Shown here: positions 1 through 9,741 of the stretch, piece by piece
Layout of the letters: each line of letters opens with the position of its first letter
Position numbering within the stretch: the first letter of the stretch is position 1
NCBI RefSeq assembly: GCF_018614415.1
Contig: NZ_JAGGOO010000003.1
Location: 1 to 43,020, forward strand
Source: Streptomyces sp. ISL-12
GTDB lineage: Bacteria > Actinomycetota > Actinomycetes > Streptomycetales > Streptomycetaceae
DNA length: 43,020 bases
Direction of reading: 5' to 3'
Notes under the pieces: generated by a model
Told to the model about the DNA's origin: nothing
Databases searched by the model: none
Seen by the model: the letters and a program-made list of their open reading frames with translations, nothing else
Program-made: the position numbers and the translations under genes

Positions 1-1
1 A

Positions 2-148
2 CCCGACGCGCACAGCACCCCCATCACCCCCGCACAGCCACCAGCCGCCGACAAGGACCAGGCACCCCCGCCCGAGAAGCCGCCCCCCGGCGCCGGCCGG
101 ACCGCTCCCGGCGGAGCACCGGCCGACCCCACCGGAAGGACAGCATGA
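2..148 (+). CDS. C-terminal tail of an upstream gene (partial)
   Basis: The frame is open from the left edge and ends in a TGA that overlaps the ATG of the next gene by four bases (ATGA). The tail is almost entirely Pro, Ala and Gly with a few charged residues and has no domain of its own. Such tight coupling to a peptide-transporter ATPase suggests that this is the disordered end of the preceding subunit gene, most likely the first ATPase of the same transporter. That is inference from position, because no conserved part of the gene lies in the window. Confidence 0.55.
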   Translation, partial: PDAHSTPITPAQPPAADKDQAPPPEKPPPGAGRTAPGGAPADPTGRTA

Positions 149-1134
149 CGACCGCGCCCCCTCCCCCGCTGCTCGGCGTGAGCGACCTGCGCGTCACCTT
201 CCCCGGGCGGCACGGCGCCCCGCCGGCCCGGGCCGTGGACGGGGTCGGCCTCACCGTGCGGGCCGGCGAGATCGTGGCGCTGGTCGGCGAGTCGGGCTGC
301 GGCAAGAGCACCCTCGCCCGGGCCCTGCTCGGACTGGTGCGACCGGCCTCGGGGCGGATCGAGTTCGCCGGGCGGCCGTTGGAGTACGGCGCACGTGCCC
401 TCAAGGCCCACCGCAAGCGCGTCCAACTGGTGCTCCAGGACCCCAGCGGCTCGCTCAACCCCCGGCACACGGTGTACGAGGCGGTCGCCGAAGGGCTGCG
501 CGTCCACGGGTACGCCGGTGACGAGAAGGAGGCCGTCACCGGGGCGCTGGCGCGGGCGGGACTGCGCCCGCCGGAACGCTTCCTGCTGCGCCACCCGCAC
601 GAACTCTCCGGCGGCCAGCGCCAGCGGGTGGTGATCGCGGGCGCGCTGGTCCTCGCGCCCGAACTGCTGGTCGCCGACGAGCCGGTGGCCTCGCTGGACG
701 CGTCGGTGCGCGGCGAGATCCTGGCGCTGCTGCTGCGCCTGCGCGCCGACCTGGGGCTGGCCGCGCTGATCGTCACCCACGACTTGGGGCTGGCCTGGAA
801 CGTCGCCGACCGGGTGGCGGTGATGTACCTGGGCCGGATCGTGGAGACGGGCGAGGTCGAGCAGGTGCTGACGGCACCCCGGCACCCCTACACCCGGGCC
901 CTGTTGTCGGTGCTGCCGGACACCCCGGGGGACCCGGTCGTGCTGTCCGGTGAGCCGCCCGACCCGTCCCGGGTTCCCTCCGGGTGCCGGTTCCGGGTCC
1001 GGTGCCCGGTCCTCGCGGACGGGGAGGCCGAGCGGGCGGGGGTCGCGGAGCGCTGCCACGGCGAGGACCCGTCCCTCACGGACGACGGCGCACGGAGCCG
1101 GGTCGCCTGCCACTGGGCCGCCGCCCGCGCCTGA
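145..1134 (+). CDS. Oligopeptide/dipeptide ABC transporter ATP-binding protein (OppF/DppF type)
   Basis: A 329-residue cytoplasmic ATPase that would power peptide import together with the upstream partner ATPase. Walker A is GESGCGKS (residues about 48-55), the Q-loop lies in VLQDPSGSLNP (about 97-106), the signature is LSGGQ (154-158), Walker B is LLVADEP (174-180) and the switch His lies in THDL (about 211). The C-terminus has the Cys-containing oligopeptide-transporter extension (CRFRVRCPV). The ATG overlaps the stop of the preceding frame, so translation is probably coupled and this is the last gene of an operon that extends left of the window. It converges on a second peptide transporter; a strong hairpin lies between them. 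Confidence 0.9.
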   Translation: MTTAPPPPLLGVSDLRVTFPGRHGAPPARAVDGVGLTVRAGEIVALVGESGCGKSTLARALLGLVRPASGRIEFAGRPLEYGARALKAHRKRVQLVLQDPSGSLNPRHTVYEAVAEGLRVHGYAGDEKEAVTGALARAGLRPPERFLLRHPHELSGGQRQRVVIAGALVLAPELLVADEPVASLDASVRGEILALLLRLRADLGLAALIVTHDLGLAWNVADRVAVMYLGRIVETGEVEQVLTAPRHPYTRALLSVLPDTPGDPVVLSGEPPDPSRVPSGCRFRVRCPVLADGEAERAGVAERCHGEDPSLTDDGARSRVACHWAAARA

Positions 1135-1152
1135 CGGGCAGCGGTCGGCGGG

Positions 1153-1257
1153 CTGACGGGCGGCGATCCGCGACTGACGCGCGGCGATCCGCGACTGACG
1201 CGCGGCGATCCGCGACTGACGCGCGGCGATCCGCGACTGACGCGCGGCGGCCCCGGA
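1153..1257. repeat. 21-bp tandem repeat, about 4.5 copies
   Basis: The unit CTGACGCGCGGCGATCCGCGA is repeated head to tail. Copy 1 (1153-1173) has one change, copies 2-4 (1174-1236) are identical, and copy 5 (1237-1257) is diverged in its second half. The array lies just after the stop of the ATPase gene and before the terminator hairpin. Because 21 is a multiple of three, several frames stay open through it, which explains the spurious small reading frames here. Each unit can form a short GC-rich stem (CGCGG/CCGCG). Confidence 0.9.
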
Positions 1258-1262
1258 AAACA

Positions 1263-1299
1263 CCGGTTCCCGGCACCTGGGGCAGGTGCCGGGAACCGG
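1263..1299. terminator. Hairpin terminator between convergent transporter operons
   Basis: A perfect 16-bp stem (1263-1278 with 1284-1299) encloses a five-base loop. It sits between the + strand ATPase ending at 1134 and the - strand ATPase ending at 1313, so it can stop transcription from both sides. It has no U-tract, as is common in streptomycetes. Confidence 0.85.
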
Positions 1300-1312
1300 G
1301 GGAAGAACGGGA

Positions 1313-2458
1313 TCAGGCCGCGTGCACGACGTCCTTCTCCTCGGCGAAGTGGCACGCCGACTCGTGCGCCGCCTGCGAGTTCTCGCCCTTGAACCGCTCG
1401 GGGACGGCCAGCAGCGGTGCCTCCTGCGCGCACTTGTCCTGCGCCTTCCAGCAGCGGGTGCGGAAGGAGCAGCCCGACGGCGGGTCGGCGGGCGAGGGCA
1501 CGTCACCGGTGAGGATGATGCGCTCCCGGTGATCGCGCGACTCGGGGTCGGGCACGGGCACCGCGGAGAGCAGCGCCTGGGTGTACGGGTGCGTCGGGTG
1601 GTCGTAGATCTGCACGTCGGTGCCGATCTCCGCGATCTTGCCGAGGTACATGACGCCGACCCGGTCCGAGATGTGCCGGACGATGGACAGGTCGTGCGCG
1701 ATGAAGATGTAGGAGAGGTCGAACTCGTCCTGGAGCTTCTCCATCAGGTTGATGACCTGGGCCTGGACGGACACGTCCAGCGCCGACACCGGCTCGTCGC
1801 AGATGATGATCTCCGGGTTGAGCGCGAGGCCGCGGGCGATGCCGATGCGCTGGCGCTGACCGCCGGAGAACTGGTGCGGATAGCGGTTGATGTACTCCGG
1901 GTTCAGGCCCACCACGTCCAGCAGCTCCTGCACCTTGCGCCGCCGGTCGCCCTTCGGAGCCACCTCGGGGTGGATGTCGAAGGTCTCGCCGATGATGTCG
2001 GCGACCGTCATGCGTGGGTTCAGCGAGGTGTACGGGTCCTGGAACACCATCTGGATGTTGCGGCGGACGGCCTTGAGCGCGCGCCCGGACAGCTTGGTGA
2101 TGTCCTGGCCCTTGTAGAAGACCTCGCCCGCGGTGGCCCGCTCCAGGTTCATCAGGAGCTTGGCGACCGTGGACTTGCCGCAGCCGGACTCGCCGACGAT
2201 GCCGAGGGTCTCGCCCTGGTAGAGGTCGAAGGAGACGCCGTCGACGGCCTTGACCGCGCCGACCTGCCGCTTGAACAGGACGCCCTGGGTCAGCGGGAAG
2301 TGCTTCTTGAGGTTGCGGACCTGGAGGATCGGCTCGCCCCGGTCCACCGGCTTGTCCAGCGCGACGACCGACGCCTCCTCGGTGGCCGCGTCGACGACCT
2401 CGACGTCCGTGACGTTCGGCGTGGCGTCCACGGCCTCGTCCTTCTTGATCTCAGCCAT
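1313..2458 (-). CDS. Oligopeptide ABC transporter ATP-binding protein (OppF/DppF)
   Basis: A 381-residue ATPase and the last gene of the five-gene minus-strand transporter. An acidic N-terminal extension of about 40 residues precedes the ABC domain. Walker A is GESGCGKS (89-96), the signature is FSGGQRQR, Walker B is IIICDEP and the C-terminus has the peptide-transporter Cys motif (CSFRTRCW). Its ATG lies inside the end of the preceding ATPase gene (8-base overlap), so the two subunits are probably made in equal amounts as a heterodimer. The opp/dpp family imports di- and oligopeptides; in Streptomyces related systems (Bld-K type) carry developmental signal peptides, but which peptide this one carries cannot be read from the sequence. 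Confidence 0.92.
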   Translation of the reverse strand: MAEIKKDEAVDATPNVTDVEVVDAATEEASVVALDKPVDRGEPILQVRNLKKHFPLTQGVLFKRQVGAVKAVDGVSFDLYQGETLGIVGESGCGKSTVAKLLMNLERATAGEVFYKGQDITKLSGRALKAVRRNIQMVFQDPYTSLNPRMTVADIIGETFDIHPEVAPKGDRRRKVQELLDVVGLNPEYINRYPHQFSGGQRQRIGIARGLALNPEIIICDEPVSALDVSVQAQVINLMEKLQDEFDLSYIFIAHDLSIVRHISDRVGVMYLGKIAEIGTDVQIYDHPTHPYTQALLSAVPVPDPESRDHRERIILTGDVPSPADPPSGCSFRTRCWKAQDKCAQEAPLLAVPERFKGENSQAAHESACHFAEEKDVVHAA

Positions 2459-3509
2459 GGATCGTCTCCTTCCAGAAATGGCAGGCGCTGCGCCGGCCCG
2501 GCAGGGCGGAGCCGTCCCGCTCCGTCACCTCGAACAGGGCCGGGGTGTCGGTGCGGCAGATGTCCTGCGCCTTGGGGCAGCGCGGGTTGAACGCGCACCC
2601 CGACGGCGTCCTGAGCAGGTTGGGCGGCAGTCCCTTGATCGCGTACAGCTCCTGGCCCTTCTGGTCCAGGCGCGGGATCGAGTCCAGCAGCCCCCGGGTG
2701 TAGGGGTGCGCGGGGCGCTTGTACAGCTCGTGCACCGGGGCCTGCTCCACGATGCGGCCCGCGTACATCACGGCGATCTTGTCCGCCACGTCGGCGACGA
2801 CGCCGAGGTCGTGGGTGATCAGGATCAGACCCATGTGGTACTCGCGCTGCAACTCGGCGAGCAGGTCCATCACCTGGGCCTGGACCGTCACGTCGAGGGC
2901 CGTGGTCGGCTCGTCGGCGATGATCAGGTCCGGTTCCAGGGCCAGCGCCATGGCGATCATGATGCGCTGGCGCATACCGCCGGAGAACTGGTGCGGGTAG
3001 TCGTCGACGCGGGCCGCGGCGGCCGGGATCTTCACCCGGTCCATCAGCTCGATGGCCTTGGCCTTGGCCTCCTTCTTGCTCATGCCCTGGTGGACCCGGA
3101 ACATCTCGCCGAGCTGGTAGCCGACGGAGAGGACCGGGTTGAGGGACGACAGCGCGTCCTGGAAGATCATCGCGATCTTCGCGCCGCGCAGCCGGCGCCG
3201 CTCCTCGGCGTCCATCCGCAGCATGTCCTCGCCGCGGAACCGGATCTCGCCCTGCGGGATCTTCGCCGGGGGCATGTCCAGGATGCCCATGATGGCCTGC
3301 GCGGTGACGGACTTGCCGGACCCGGACTCGCCGAGCACGGCGAGGGTCTCACCCGCGGACACGCTGTAGTTGACGCCGTTGACGGCCCGGACGACGCCGT
3401 CCCGGGTGTGGAACTCGACGTGCAGGTCGCGCACTTCGAGCAGCGGCGCGTCGTCGGCGCCGCCGTCGGCCGGTCCCGGTACGGAAGCGGTCTGGTCGAT
3501 GATGGTCAC
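2451..3509 (-). CDS. Oligopeptide ABC transporter ATP-binding protein (OppD/DppD)
   Basis: A 352-residue ATPase, partner of the downstream OppF-type subunit. Walker A is GESGSGKS (about 60-67), the signature is FSGGMRQR, Walker B is LIIADEP, and the C-terminal extension is CAFNPRCPKAQDIC. The Met in the signature (SGGMRQR instead of SGGQRQR) is usual for OppD-type subunits and separates it from the OppF type. It lies 11 bases downstream of the permease gene and overlaps the next gene by 8 bases, within the transporter operon. Confidence 0.93.
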   Translation of the reverse strand: MTIIDQTASVPGPADGGADDAPLLEVRDLHVEFHTRDGVVRAVNGVNYSVSAGETLAVLGESGSGKSVTAQAIMGILDMPPAKIPQGEIRFRGEDMLRMDAEERRRLRGAKIAMIFQDALSSLNPVLSVGYQLGEMFRVHQGMSKKEAKAKAIELMDRVKIPAAAARVDDYPHQFSGGMRQRIMIAMALALEPDLIIADEPTTALDVTVQAQVMDLLAELQREYHMGLILITHDLGVVADVADKIAVMYAGRIVEQAPVHELYKRPAHPYTRGLLDSIPRLDQKGQELYAIKGLPPNLLRTPSGCAFNPRCPKAQDICRTDTPALFEVTERDGSALPGRRSACHFWKETIHG

Positions 3510-3520
3510 GTACGCCTCCC

Positions 3521-4465
3521 TCAGCGCTGCTTCGGGTCGAGGGCGTTGCGGACGGCCTCACCGAGCATGATGAACGCCAGCACCGTGATGCTGAGCATGA
3601 TCGACGGGTAGAGCATGATGTACGCCGCGACCCGGATCTGGTTCTGGCCGTCGGAGATGTCGTTGCCCCACGAGGCGCCCTCCAGGCCGAGACCGAGGTA
3701 CGACAGCGTGGCCTCGGCGCCGATGTAGACACCGAGCGCGATGGTGGCGACGACGATCACCGGGGCGATCGCGTTGGGCAGCACGTGCCGGAAGAGGATG
3801 CGCGAGGTGCTCGCGCCCAGCGCCTTGGCGGCCTGCACGTAGTCCTGCGACTTGACCGTGATCACCGAACCGCGCATGACGCGGGCGGTCTGCGTCCAGC
3901 CCAGGAAGGTCAGCGCGAGGATGACGATCGGGATGGACCGCTCGGTGAACGAGTTCAGCATCACCATCGTGCCGAGCAGGAACGGGATGCCGAAGAACAT
4001 GTCGGTGATGCGGGAGAGCACCGCGTCGATCCAGCCGCCGAAGTAACCGGCGAGCATGCCCACCAGACCGCCGAAGACCGTGACGGCCAGGGTGGTACCG
4101 CCGCCGACCAGCAGCGAGGCGCGGGTGCCGTAGATGGCACGGGCGTACACGCTGCGGCCCTGGGCGTCGTACCCGAGCCAGTCGGCGCCGAAGATGTGCC
4201 CGTACTCGGGCTTCTGGAGGTAGTGCGCCGCGAGGTCCTTGGCGTCCGGGCTGGCGCTGGTGAACAGACCGGGGAACAGCGCGATCACGAGCAGCAGCAG
4301 GATCAGCACCGAGGAGACGATGAAGATCCAGTTGGTGCGCAGGTCGCGCCAGGCATCGCCCCACAGGCTGCGGGCCTTCTCCTGGCCGGCCTCGGGCAGG
4401 CGCCGGCCGTCCGGGGCGGCGGACGTCGCGGACTTCTCCGCGGAGGTCTTGGTCAGCTCAGGCAT
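3521..4465 (-). CDS. Oligopeptide ABC transporter permease (OppC/DppC)
   Basis: A 314-residue inner-membrane permease. A cytoplasmic N-terminal segment of about 40 residues leads into the first membrane helix (start WIFIVSSVLILLLLVIALF), as in OppC proteins. The conserved permease domain has several further helices and the ATPase-docking EAA loop (AAKALGASTSRILFRHVLPN). It overlaps the OppB-type gene by 8 bases, so the two permeases are translationally coupled. Length and order (B then C) match the family. Confidence 0.93.
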   Translation of the reverse strand: MPELTKTSAEKSATSAAPDGRRLPEAGQEKARSLWGDAWRDLRTNWIFIVSSVLILLLLVIALFPGLFTSASPDAKDLAAHYLQKPEYGHIFGADWLGYDAQGRSVYARAIYGTRASLLVGGGTTLAVTVFGGLVGMLAGYFGGWIDAVLSRITDMFFGIPFLLGTMVMLNSFTERSIPIVILALTFLGWTQTARVMRGSVITVKSQDYVQAAKALGASTSRILFRHVLPNAIAPVIVVATIALGVYIGAEATLSYLGLGLEGASWGNDISDGQNQIRVAAYIMLYPSIMLSITVLAFIMLGEAVRNALDPKQR

Positions 4466-5384
4466 AACGGATCCTCGGGTCCAGGACCGCGTACAGCAGG
4501 TCGACGATGAGGCTGGTGACGAGGTAGACGAGGACCAGGACCGTGACCAGGCCGACCAGTGTCGTTCCCTCGCGGCGGGTGATGGCCTCCGCGATCGTGC
4601 CGCCGACGCCCTTGATGTTGAAGATGCGCTCGGTGACGATCGCGCCGCCCATCAGGGCACCGAGGTCGGTGCCGAGGAAGGTGACGACCGGGATGAGCGA
4701 GTTCCGCATCAGGTGGACACCGACGACCCGGCGCCGGGGCAGACCCTTGGCGATGGCCGTGCGCATGTAGTCGGACCGCATGTTCTCGGCGACCGAGGTC
4801 CGCGTCAGCCGCGCCACATAGGCCAGTGAGGCGCTGGCCAGCACGATGGCCGGCATCAGCATCTGCCCGATGTCGGTGTCGTCGTTCACCGAGGGGGCGC
4901 CGCCCGCGTTGGTGACCACCGTCTGCAGGATCAGGCCGAGCACGAAGACCGGCACCGAGATGAGCAGCAGGGTCAGGATGAGGATCAGCGTGTCGGCCGT
5001 CTTGCCGGCGCGCATGCCGGAGATCAGGCCGAGGATGATGCCGAGGGCGGCCTCGATGGCGAAGGCCAGGCCGGCCAGACGCAGCGTCACGGGGAAGGCG
5101 TCACCGAGGATCTCGGTGACCGGCCGGCCGCTGGCGATCTGGTTGCCGAAGTCGAAGTGAAGGACGATGCCCTTCATGTAGTCCAGGTACTGGACCATGA
5201 TGGGCTTGTCGAGCCCGTACTCGTGCCGCAGGGCCTGCAGCACTTCCGGGCTCGCGCCCTTGTCCCCGAAGAGTCCGCGCACGGGGTCGCCGGGCAGCGC
5301 GTAGACCATCAGGAAAATCAGCAGAGTCGTCCCGATGAACACCGGGATCATCTGGAGCAGTCGTCGTATGACGTAGCGCCCCAT
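4458..5384 (-). CDS. Oligopeptide ABC transporter permease (OppB/DppB)
   Basis: A 308-residue permease starting with the typical MGRYVIRRLLQMIPVF segment, a first membrane helix and the MVYALPGDPV motif after it. The EAA loop for contact with the ATPase is near AIAKGLPRRRVVGVHLMRNS. A GGAGG site lies four bases before the ATG. It follows the binding-protein gene after a 164-base gap with strong secondary structure, which may lower expression of the membrane and ATPase genes relative to the lipoprotein. Confidence 0.93.
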   Translation of the reverse strand: MGRYVIRRLLQMIPVFIGTTLLIFLMVYALPGDPVRGLFGDKGASPEVLQALRHEYGLDKPIMVQYLDYMKGIVLHFDFGNQIASGRPVTEILGDAFPVTLRLAGLAFAIEAALGIILGLISGMRAGKTADTLILILTLLLISVPVFVLGLILQTVVTNAGGAPSVNDDTDIGQMLMPAIVLASASLAYVARLTRTSVAENMRSDYMRTAIAKGLPRRRVVGVHLMRNSLIPVVTFLGTDLGALMGGAIVTERIFNIKGVGGTIAEAITRREGTTLVGLVTVLVLVYLVTSLIVDLLYAVLDPRIRYA

Positions 5385-5411
5385 GGTGCCTCCATGTCAG
5401 TTACAGCGGCA

Positions 5412-5479
5412 GGCCCTTTTCACCGCGCACGCCTGACGGTTCCTCGCGGACGTCCCGTACGTACCCGGTGAAAAGGGCC
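5412..5479 (-). other. 14-bp inverted repeat in the leader of the permease gene
   Basis: The segment 5412-5425 (GGCCCTTTTCACCG) is exactly complementary to 5466-5479, with 40 bases between. Placed in the transcript between the binding-protein gene and the OppB-type gene, it could form a long-range stem affecting message stability or read-through. No riboswitch family was recognised. Confidence 0.6.
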
Positions 5480-5500
5480 CCCCGGCCGACCGGCCGACAC

Positions 5501-5528
5501 CGTGCCGCACCTGATGAGGTGCGGCACG
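5501..5528 (-). terminator. Hairpin after the binding-protein gene (terminator or attenuator)
   Basis: A 12-bp perfect stem (5501-5512 with 5517-5528) with a four-base loop begins 20 bases beyond the stop of the binding-protein gene. In opp-type operons such a structure commonly lets the lipoprotein message accumulate while part of the transcription continues into the permease genes. It could also simply protect the 3' end. Confidence 0.7.
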
Positions 5529-5548
5529 GCACACGCTGTGATCAGCGG

Positions 5549-7156
5549 TTACTTCGTGACCTGAACGCCGGTCAGGATCGGGTCGCCGTCCTGGGCGTAC
5601 TTGACGCCGGTGACCTTCTCCGAGTAGCCCGCGTTGACCTTGTAGTACCAGAGCGGGATGCTCGGCATGTACTCGGGAAGCTTCTTCTCGATCTCCTGGT
5701 AGAGCTTCTCCGACTCCTCCAGCGTGGCGGCGCTGTCGGCCTGCTCGATGAGCTTGTCGATCTCCGCGTTGGAGAAGCCGCCCTGGTTGCCGTCCGACTT
5801 GGTGCCGAACAGGTCCCGGATGAAGTTGGCGATGAAGGGGTAGTCGAGCACCCAGCCGGAGCGGTACAGCGACTTGACCTGCTTCGCGTCACGGGCGTTG
5901 GTGTCGGCCTGGAAGTCGGCCTTGGAGTCGCCGGTGCAGGCCACGCCGGTGGCGTTGGTGATGGAGCCGCAGACGGCCTCCACCCACTCCTTGTGACCGC
6001 CGTCCGCGTTGAACTGGATGGAGATCTTGTTGCCCGGGACGCCGCCACCCTCCTTGATGAGGGCCTTGGCCTTCTTCGGGTCGTACGTGGTGACGTCCCC
6101 GGCGGCGTTGTCCGTGTAACCGAGCACGCCCTTGGCGACCCAGCCGGTGGCCGGCTCACGGGTGCCCTGGAGGACGGTCTTGGTGATGGTGTCGCGGTCG
6201 ATCGCCATCGACAGGCCCTGGAGGACCTTCGGGTCGATGTCCTTCCACTGCTTGGTGTAGAAGGCGACGGCGAGGGTCTGGATCGAGGACTGCGACTGGT
6301 CCACGGCGCGGTCGCCGAGGTCCTGCTTGTACACCGGCAGGTCACGCGGGGCGACCTGGCGCATCACGTCGAGGTTGCCGGACTTGAGGTCCTGGTAGGC
6401 CGTCTCCAGCTGGGCGTAGTTCTTGAAGATCACGCCGCCGTTCTTGGCCTTGTCGTCACCCTTGTAGTCGTCGTTGCGCTCGACCACGATCTGCTTCTTG
6501 TGGTCCCAGCTGACGAACTTGTAGGGGCCGTTGCCGACCGGCTTCTCACCGGCGGCGTCCGGGTCCTTGTAGAAGGACTCCGGCAGCGGGGAGAAGACCT
6601 CGTAGCCCAGCTTGTAGACGAAGTAGGGCAGCGCCTTGCTCAGCTCGATCGTGAAGGTGGTGTCGTCGACGGCCTTCAGACCGGACATCTCGTCGGCCTT
6701 GCCGCCGGAGATGTCGTCGTAGCCCTTGATGTCGGAGAACCAGAAGCTGTTGGTCTGCTTGTTGTCCGGGTTCGCGGCCCAGTTCCAGGCCTTGATGTAG
6801 GACTCGGAGGTGACCGGGGTGCCGTCGTGGAACTTCCAGCCCGCCTTCAGCTTGACCGTGAAGGTCTTGTTGTCCTTGGTGTCCACCGACTCGGCGTTCA
6901 CCATGGTGATGTTGCCCTTGGAGTCGTAGTCGACCAGGCCCGAGAACAGCGAGTTGATGACGATGCTGCCGTTGGACTCCATGGTGTTGGCCGGCTGCAG
7001 CGGGTTCTGCGGCTCACCCACCTCGACGGAGAACGTGCCGTCCGGGTCGATCGCGGCCTTGCTGTCGCCCTCGTCGCCGCCGCCGCCACAAGCGGTCGCG
7101 CTCAGCGCCACAACCGCGGCTATCGCGACCCACTTGGCGCTCTTCGCACCGCGCAT
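5549..7156 (-). CDS. Peptide-binding lipoprotein of ABC transporter (OppA/DppA family, SBP_bac_5)
   Basis: A 535-residue extracytoplasmic binding protein, first gene of the minus-strand transporter. The signal peptide is MRGAKSAKWVAIAAVVALSA followed by the lipobox LSATAC, then a Gly/Asp-rich linker, so the mature protein would be anchored by a lipidated Cys. The family fold is evident from blocks such as LKAGWKFHDGTPVTSE, the central substrate-cradle region and AMAIDRD-like helix (LSMAIDRDTITKTVL). An AGGAGG site lies seven bases before the ATG. The operon order A-B-C-D-F is that of classical opp. Location next to typA and succinate dehydrogenase resembles the chromosomal area of the developmental peptide importer bldK in Streptomyces, but I cannot confirm orthology, so no symbol is given. 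Confidence 0.92.
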   Translation of the reverse strand: MRGAKSAKWVAIAAVVALSATACGGGGDEGDSKAAIDPDGTFSVEVGEPQNPLQPANTMESNGSIVINSLFSGLVDYDSKGNITMVNAESVDTKDNKTFTVKLKAGWKFHDGTPVTSESYIKAWNWAANPDNKQTNSFWFSDIKGYDDISGGKADEMSGLKAVDDTTFTIELSKALPYFVYKLGYEVFSPLPESFYKDPDAAGEKPVGNGPYKFVSWDHKKQIVVERNDDYKGDDKAKNGGVIFKNYAQLETAYQDLKSGNLDVMRQVAPRDLPVYKQDLGDRAVDQSQSSIQTLAVAFYTKQWKDIDPKVLQGLSMAIDRDTITKTVLQGTREPATGWVAKGVLGYTDNAAGDVTTYDPKKAKALIKEGGGVPGNKISIQFNADGGHKEWVEAVCGSITNATGVACTGDSKADFQADTNARDAKQVKSLYRSGWVLDYPFIANFIRDLFGTKSDGNQGGFSNAEIDKLIEQADSAATLEESEKLYQEIEKKLPEYMPSIPLWYYKVNAGYSEKVTGVKYAQDGDPILTGVQVTK

Positions 7157-7612
7157 GGATTCCTCCTAGGAGACCAATGGTTCATCGCACGGGCAGGCCC
7201 GCGACACGACACCGTCACCGGTGCCTGAAAAGGTTGGGTGCCCGTCACTCGTGAGTCGGCGCCGCGGCTGCGGACGCCCCGCTCGATCGAGTTCTACGCG
7301 CCTAACTATCTGCCATCCCCCACAGCCGAACCACACCCCAAAGGTCTCGGTTCGATCACACCTGGCGCTAACTTCTTCCAAAATCCGGACAAACCCTTTG
7401 CAGAAAGATCCCTGCGAAACGGACTTGTTACACATCTATCGAGGGAAGGTGTCCGCATTGCGGACACTCGGGCACAGAAATCCGCTTGCCCGAACGTGCG
7501 GAACATGCGGTGTGCGAACCGTCGGTGACCGGACGCGTGCGCAACGGGGTGTGGGGCAACTCTCGTTCCCGTCGCGTCCCCCTGGACGGGACTCCGCGGG
7601 AGCCGTGAAACG
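7157..7612. promoter_or_regulatory. Upstream region of the peptide transporter operon with an inverted repeat at 7449-7467
   Basis: This non-coding stretch of about 450 bases is visibly lower in GC than its surroundings and has no convincing gene. It must carry the promoter of the minus-strand transporter. An inverted repeat GTGTCCGC-ATT-GCGGACAC (7449-7456 and 7460-7467) could be a regulator site, but it lies nearly 300 bases upstream of the start, so its role is uncertain. Confidence 0.5.
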
Positions 7613-7651
7613 GCGTCGGGCACCCCTGTCCGTGACAGGGGTGCCCGACGC
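7613..7651 (-). terminator. Terminator of typA
   Basis: An 18-bp perfect stem (7613-7630 with 7634-7651) with a very short loop starts 39 bases after the stop codon of the TypA gene on the minus strand. It separates typA from the peptide transporter operon that follows in the same direction. Confidence 0.85.
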
Positions 7652-7689
7652 TCGTCCGTGGTCCGGCGGCCGAGGCCGCCAGAAGGGGA

Positions 7690-9606
<1,917 letters not shown>

Positions 9607-9741
9607 GTGCGGCGTACTCCCGGAGTGGTGAGGACGGCCAGGTCTGCTGCGCTGGCCTCGCCGGGCTGGTGACGCCACGGCCTTTTCCCTTCCATGGTAC
9701 GGGGCTGACGGCAGTGGCCTTGTTCGACCCTGTGGGGACGG

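Noticed and set aside
1153..1257. CRISPR array
   Set aside because: The 21-bp copies are contiguous with no spacers, so it is a simple tandem repeat. No cas gene is present in the window.
1286..2590. Long + strand frame opposite the transporter ATPase gene
   Set aside because: It is the antisense shadow of the ABC ATPase at 1313-2458, rich in Val, Leu, Arg and Asp with no domain pattern. Similar shadows opposite the binding proteins, TypA, SdhA and the phosphatase were rejected for the same reason.
5549..7156. Naming the peptide transporter bldKABCDE
   Set aside because: The neighbourhood recalls the bldK area, but the operon here starts with the binding protein, and as I remember it bldK begins with a permease. 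Without alignment the symbol would be a guess.
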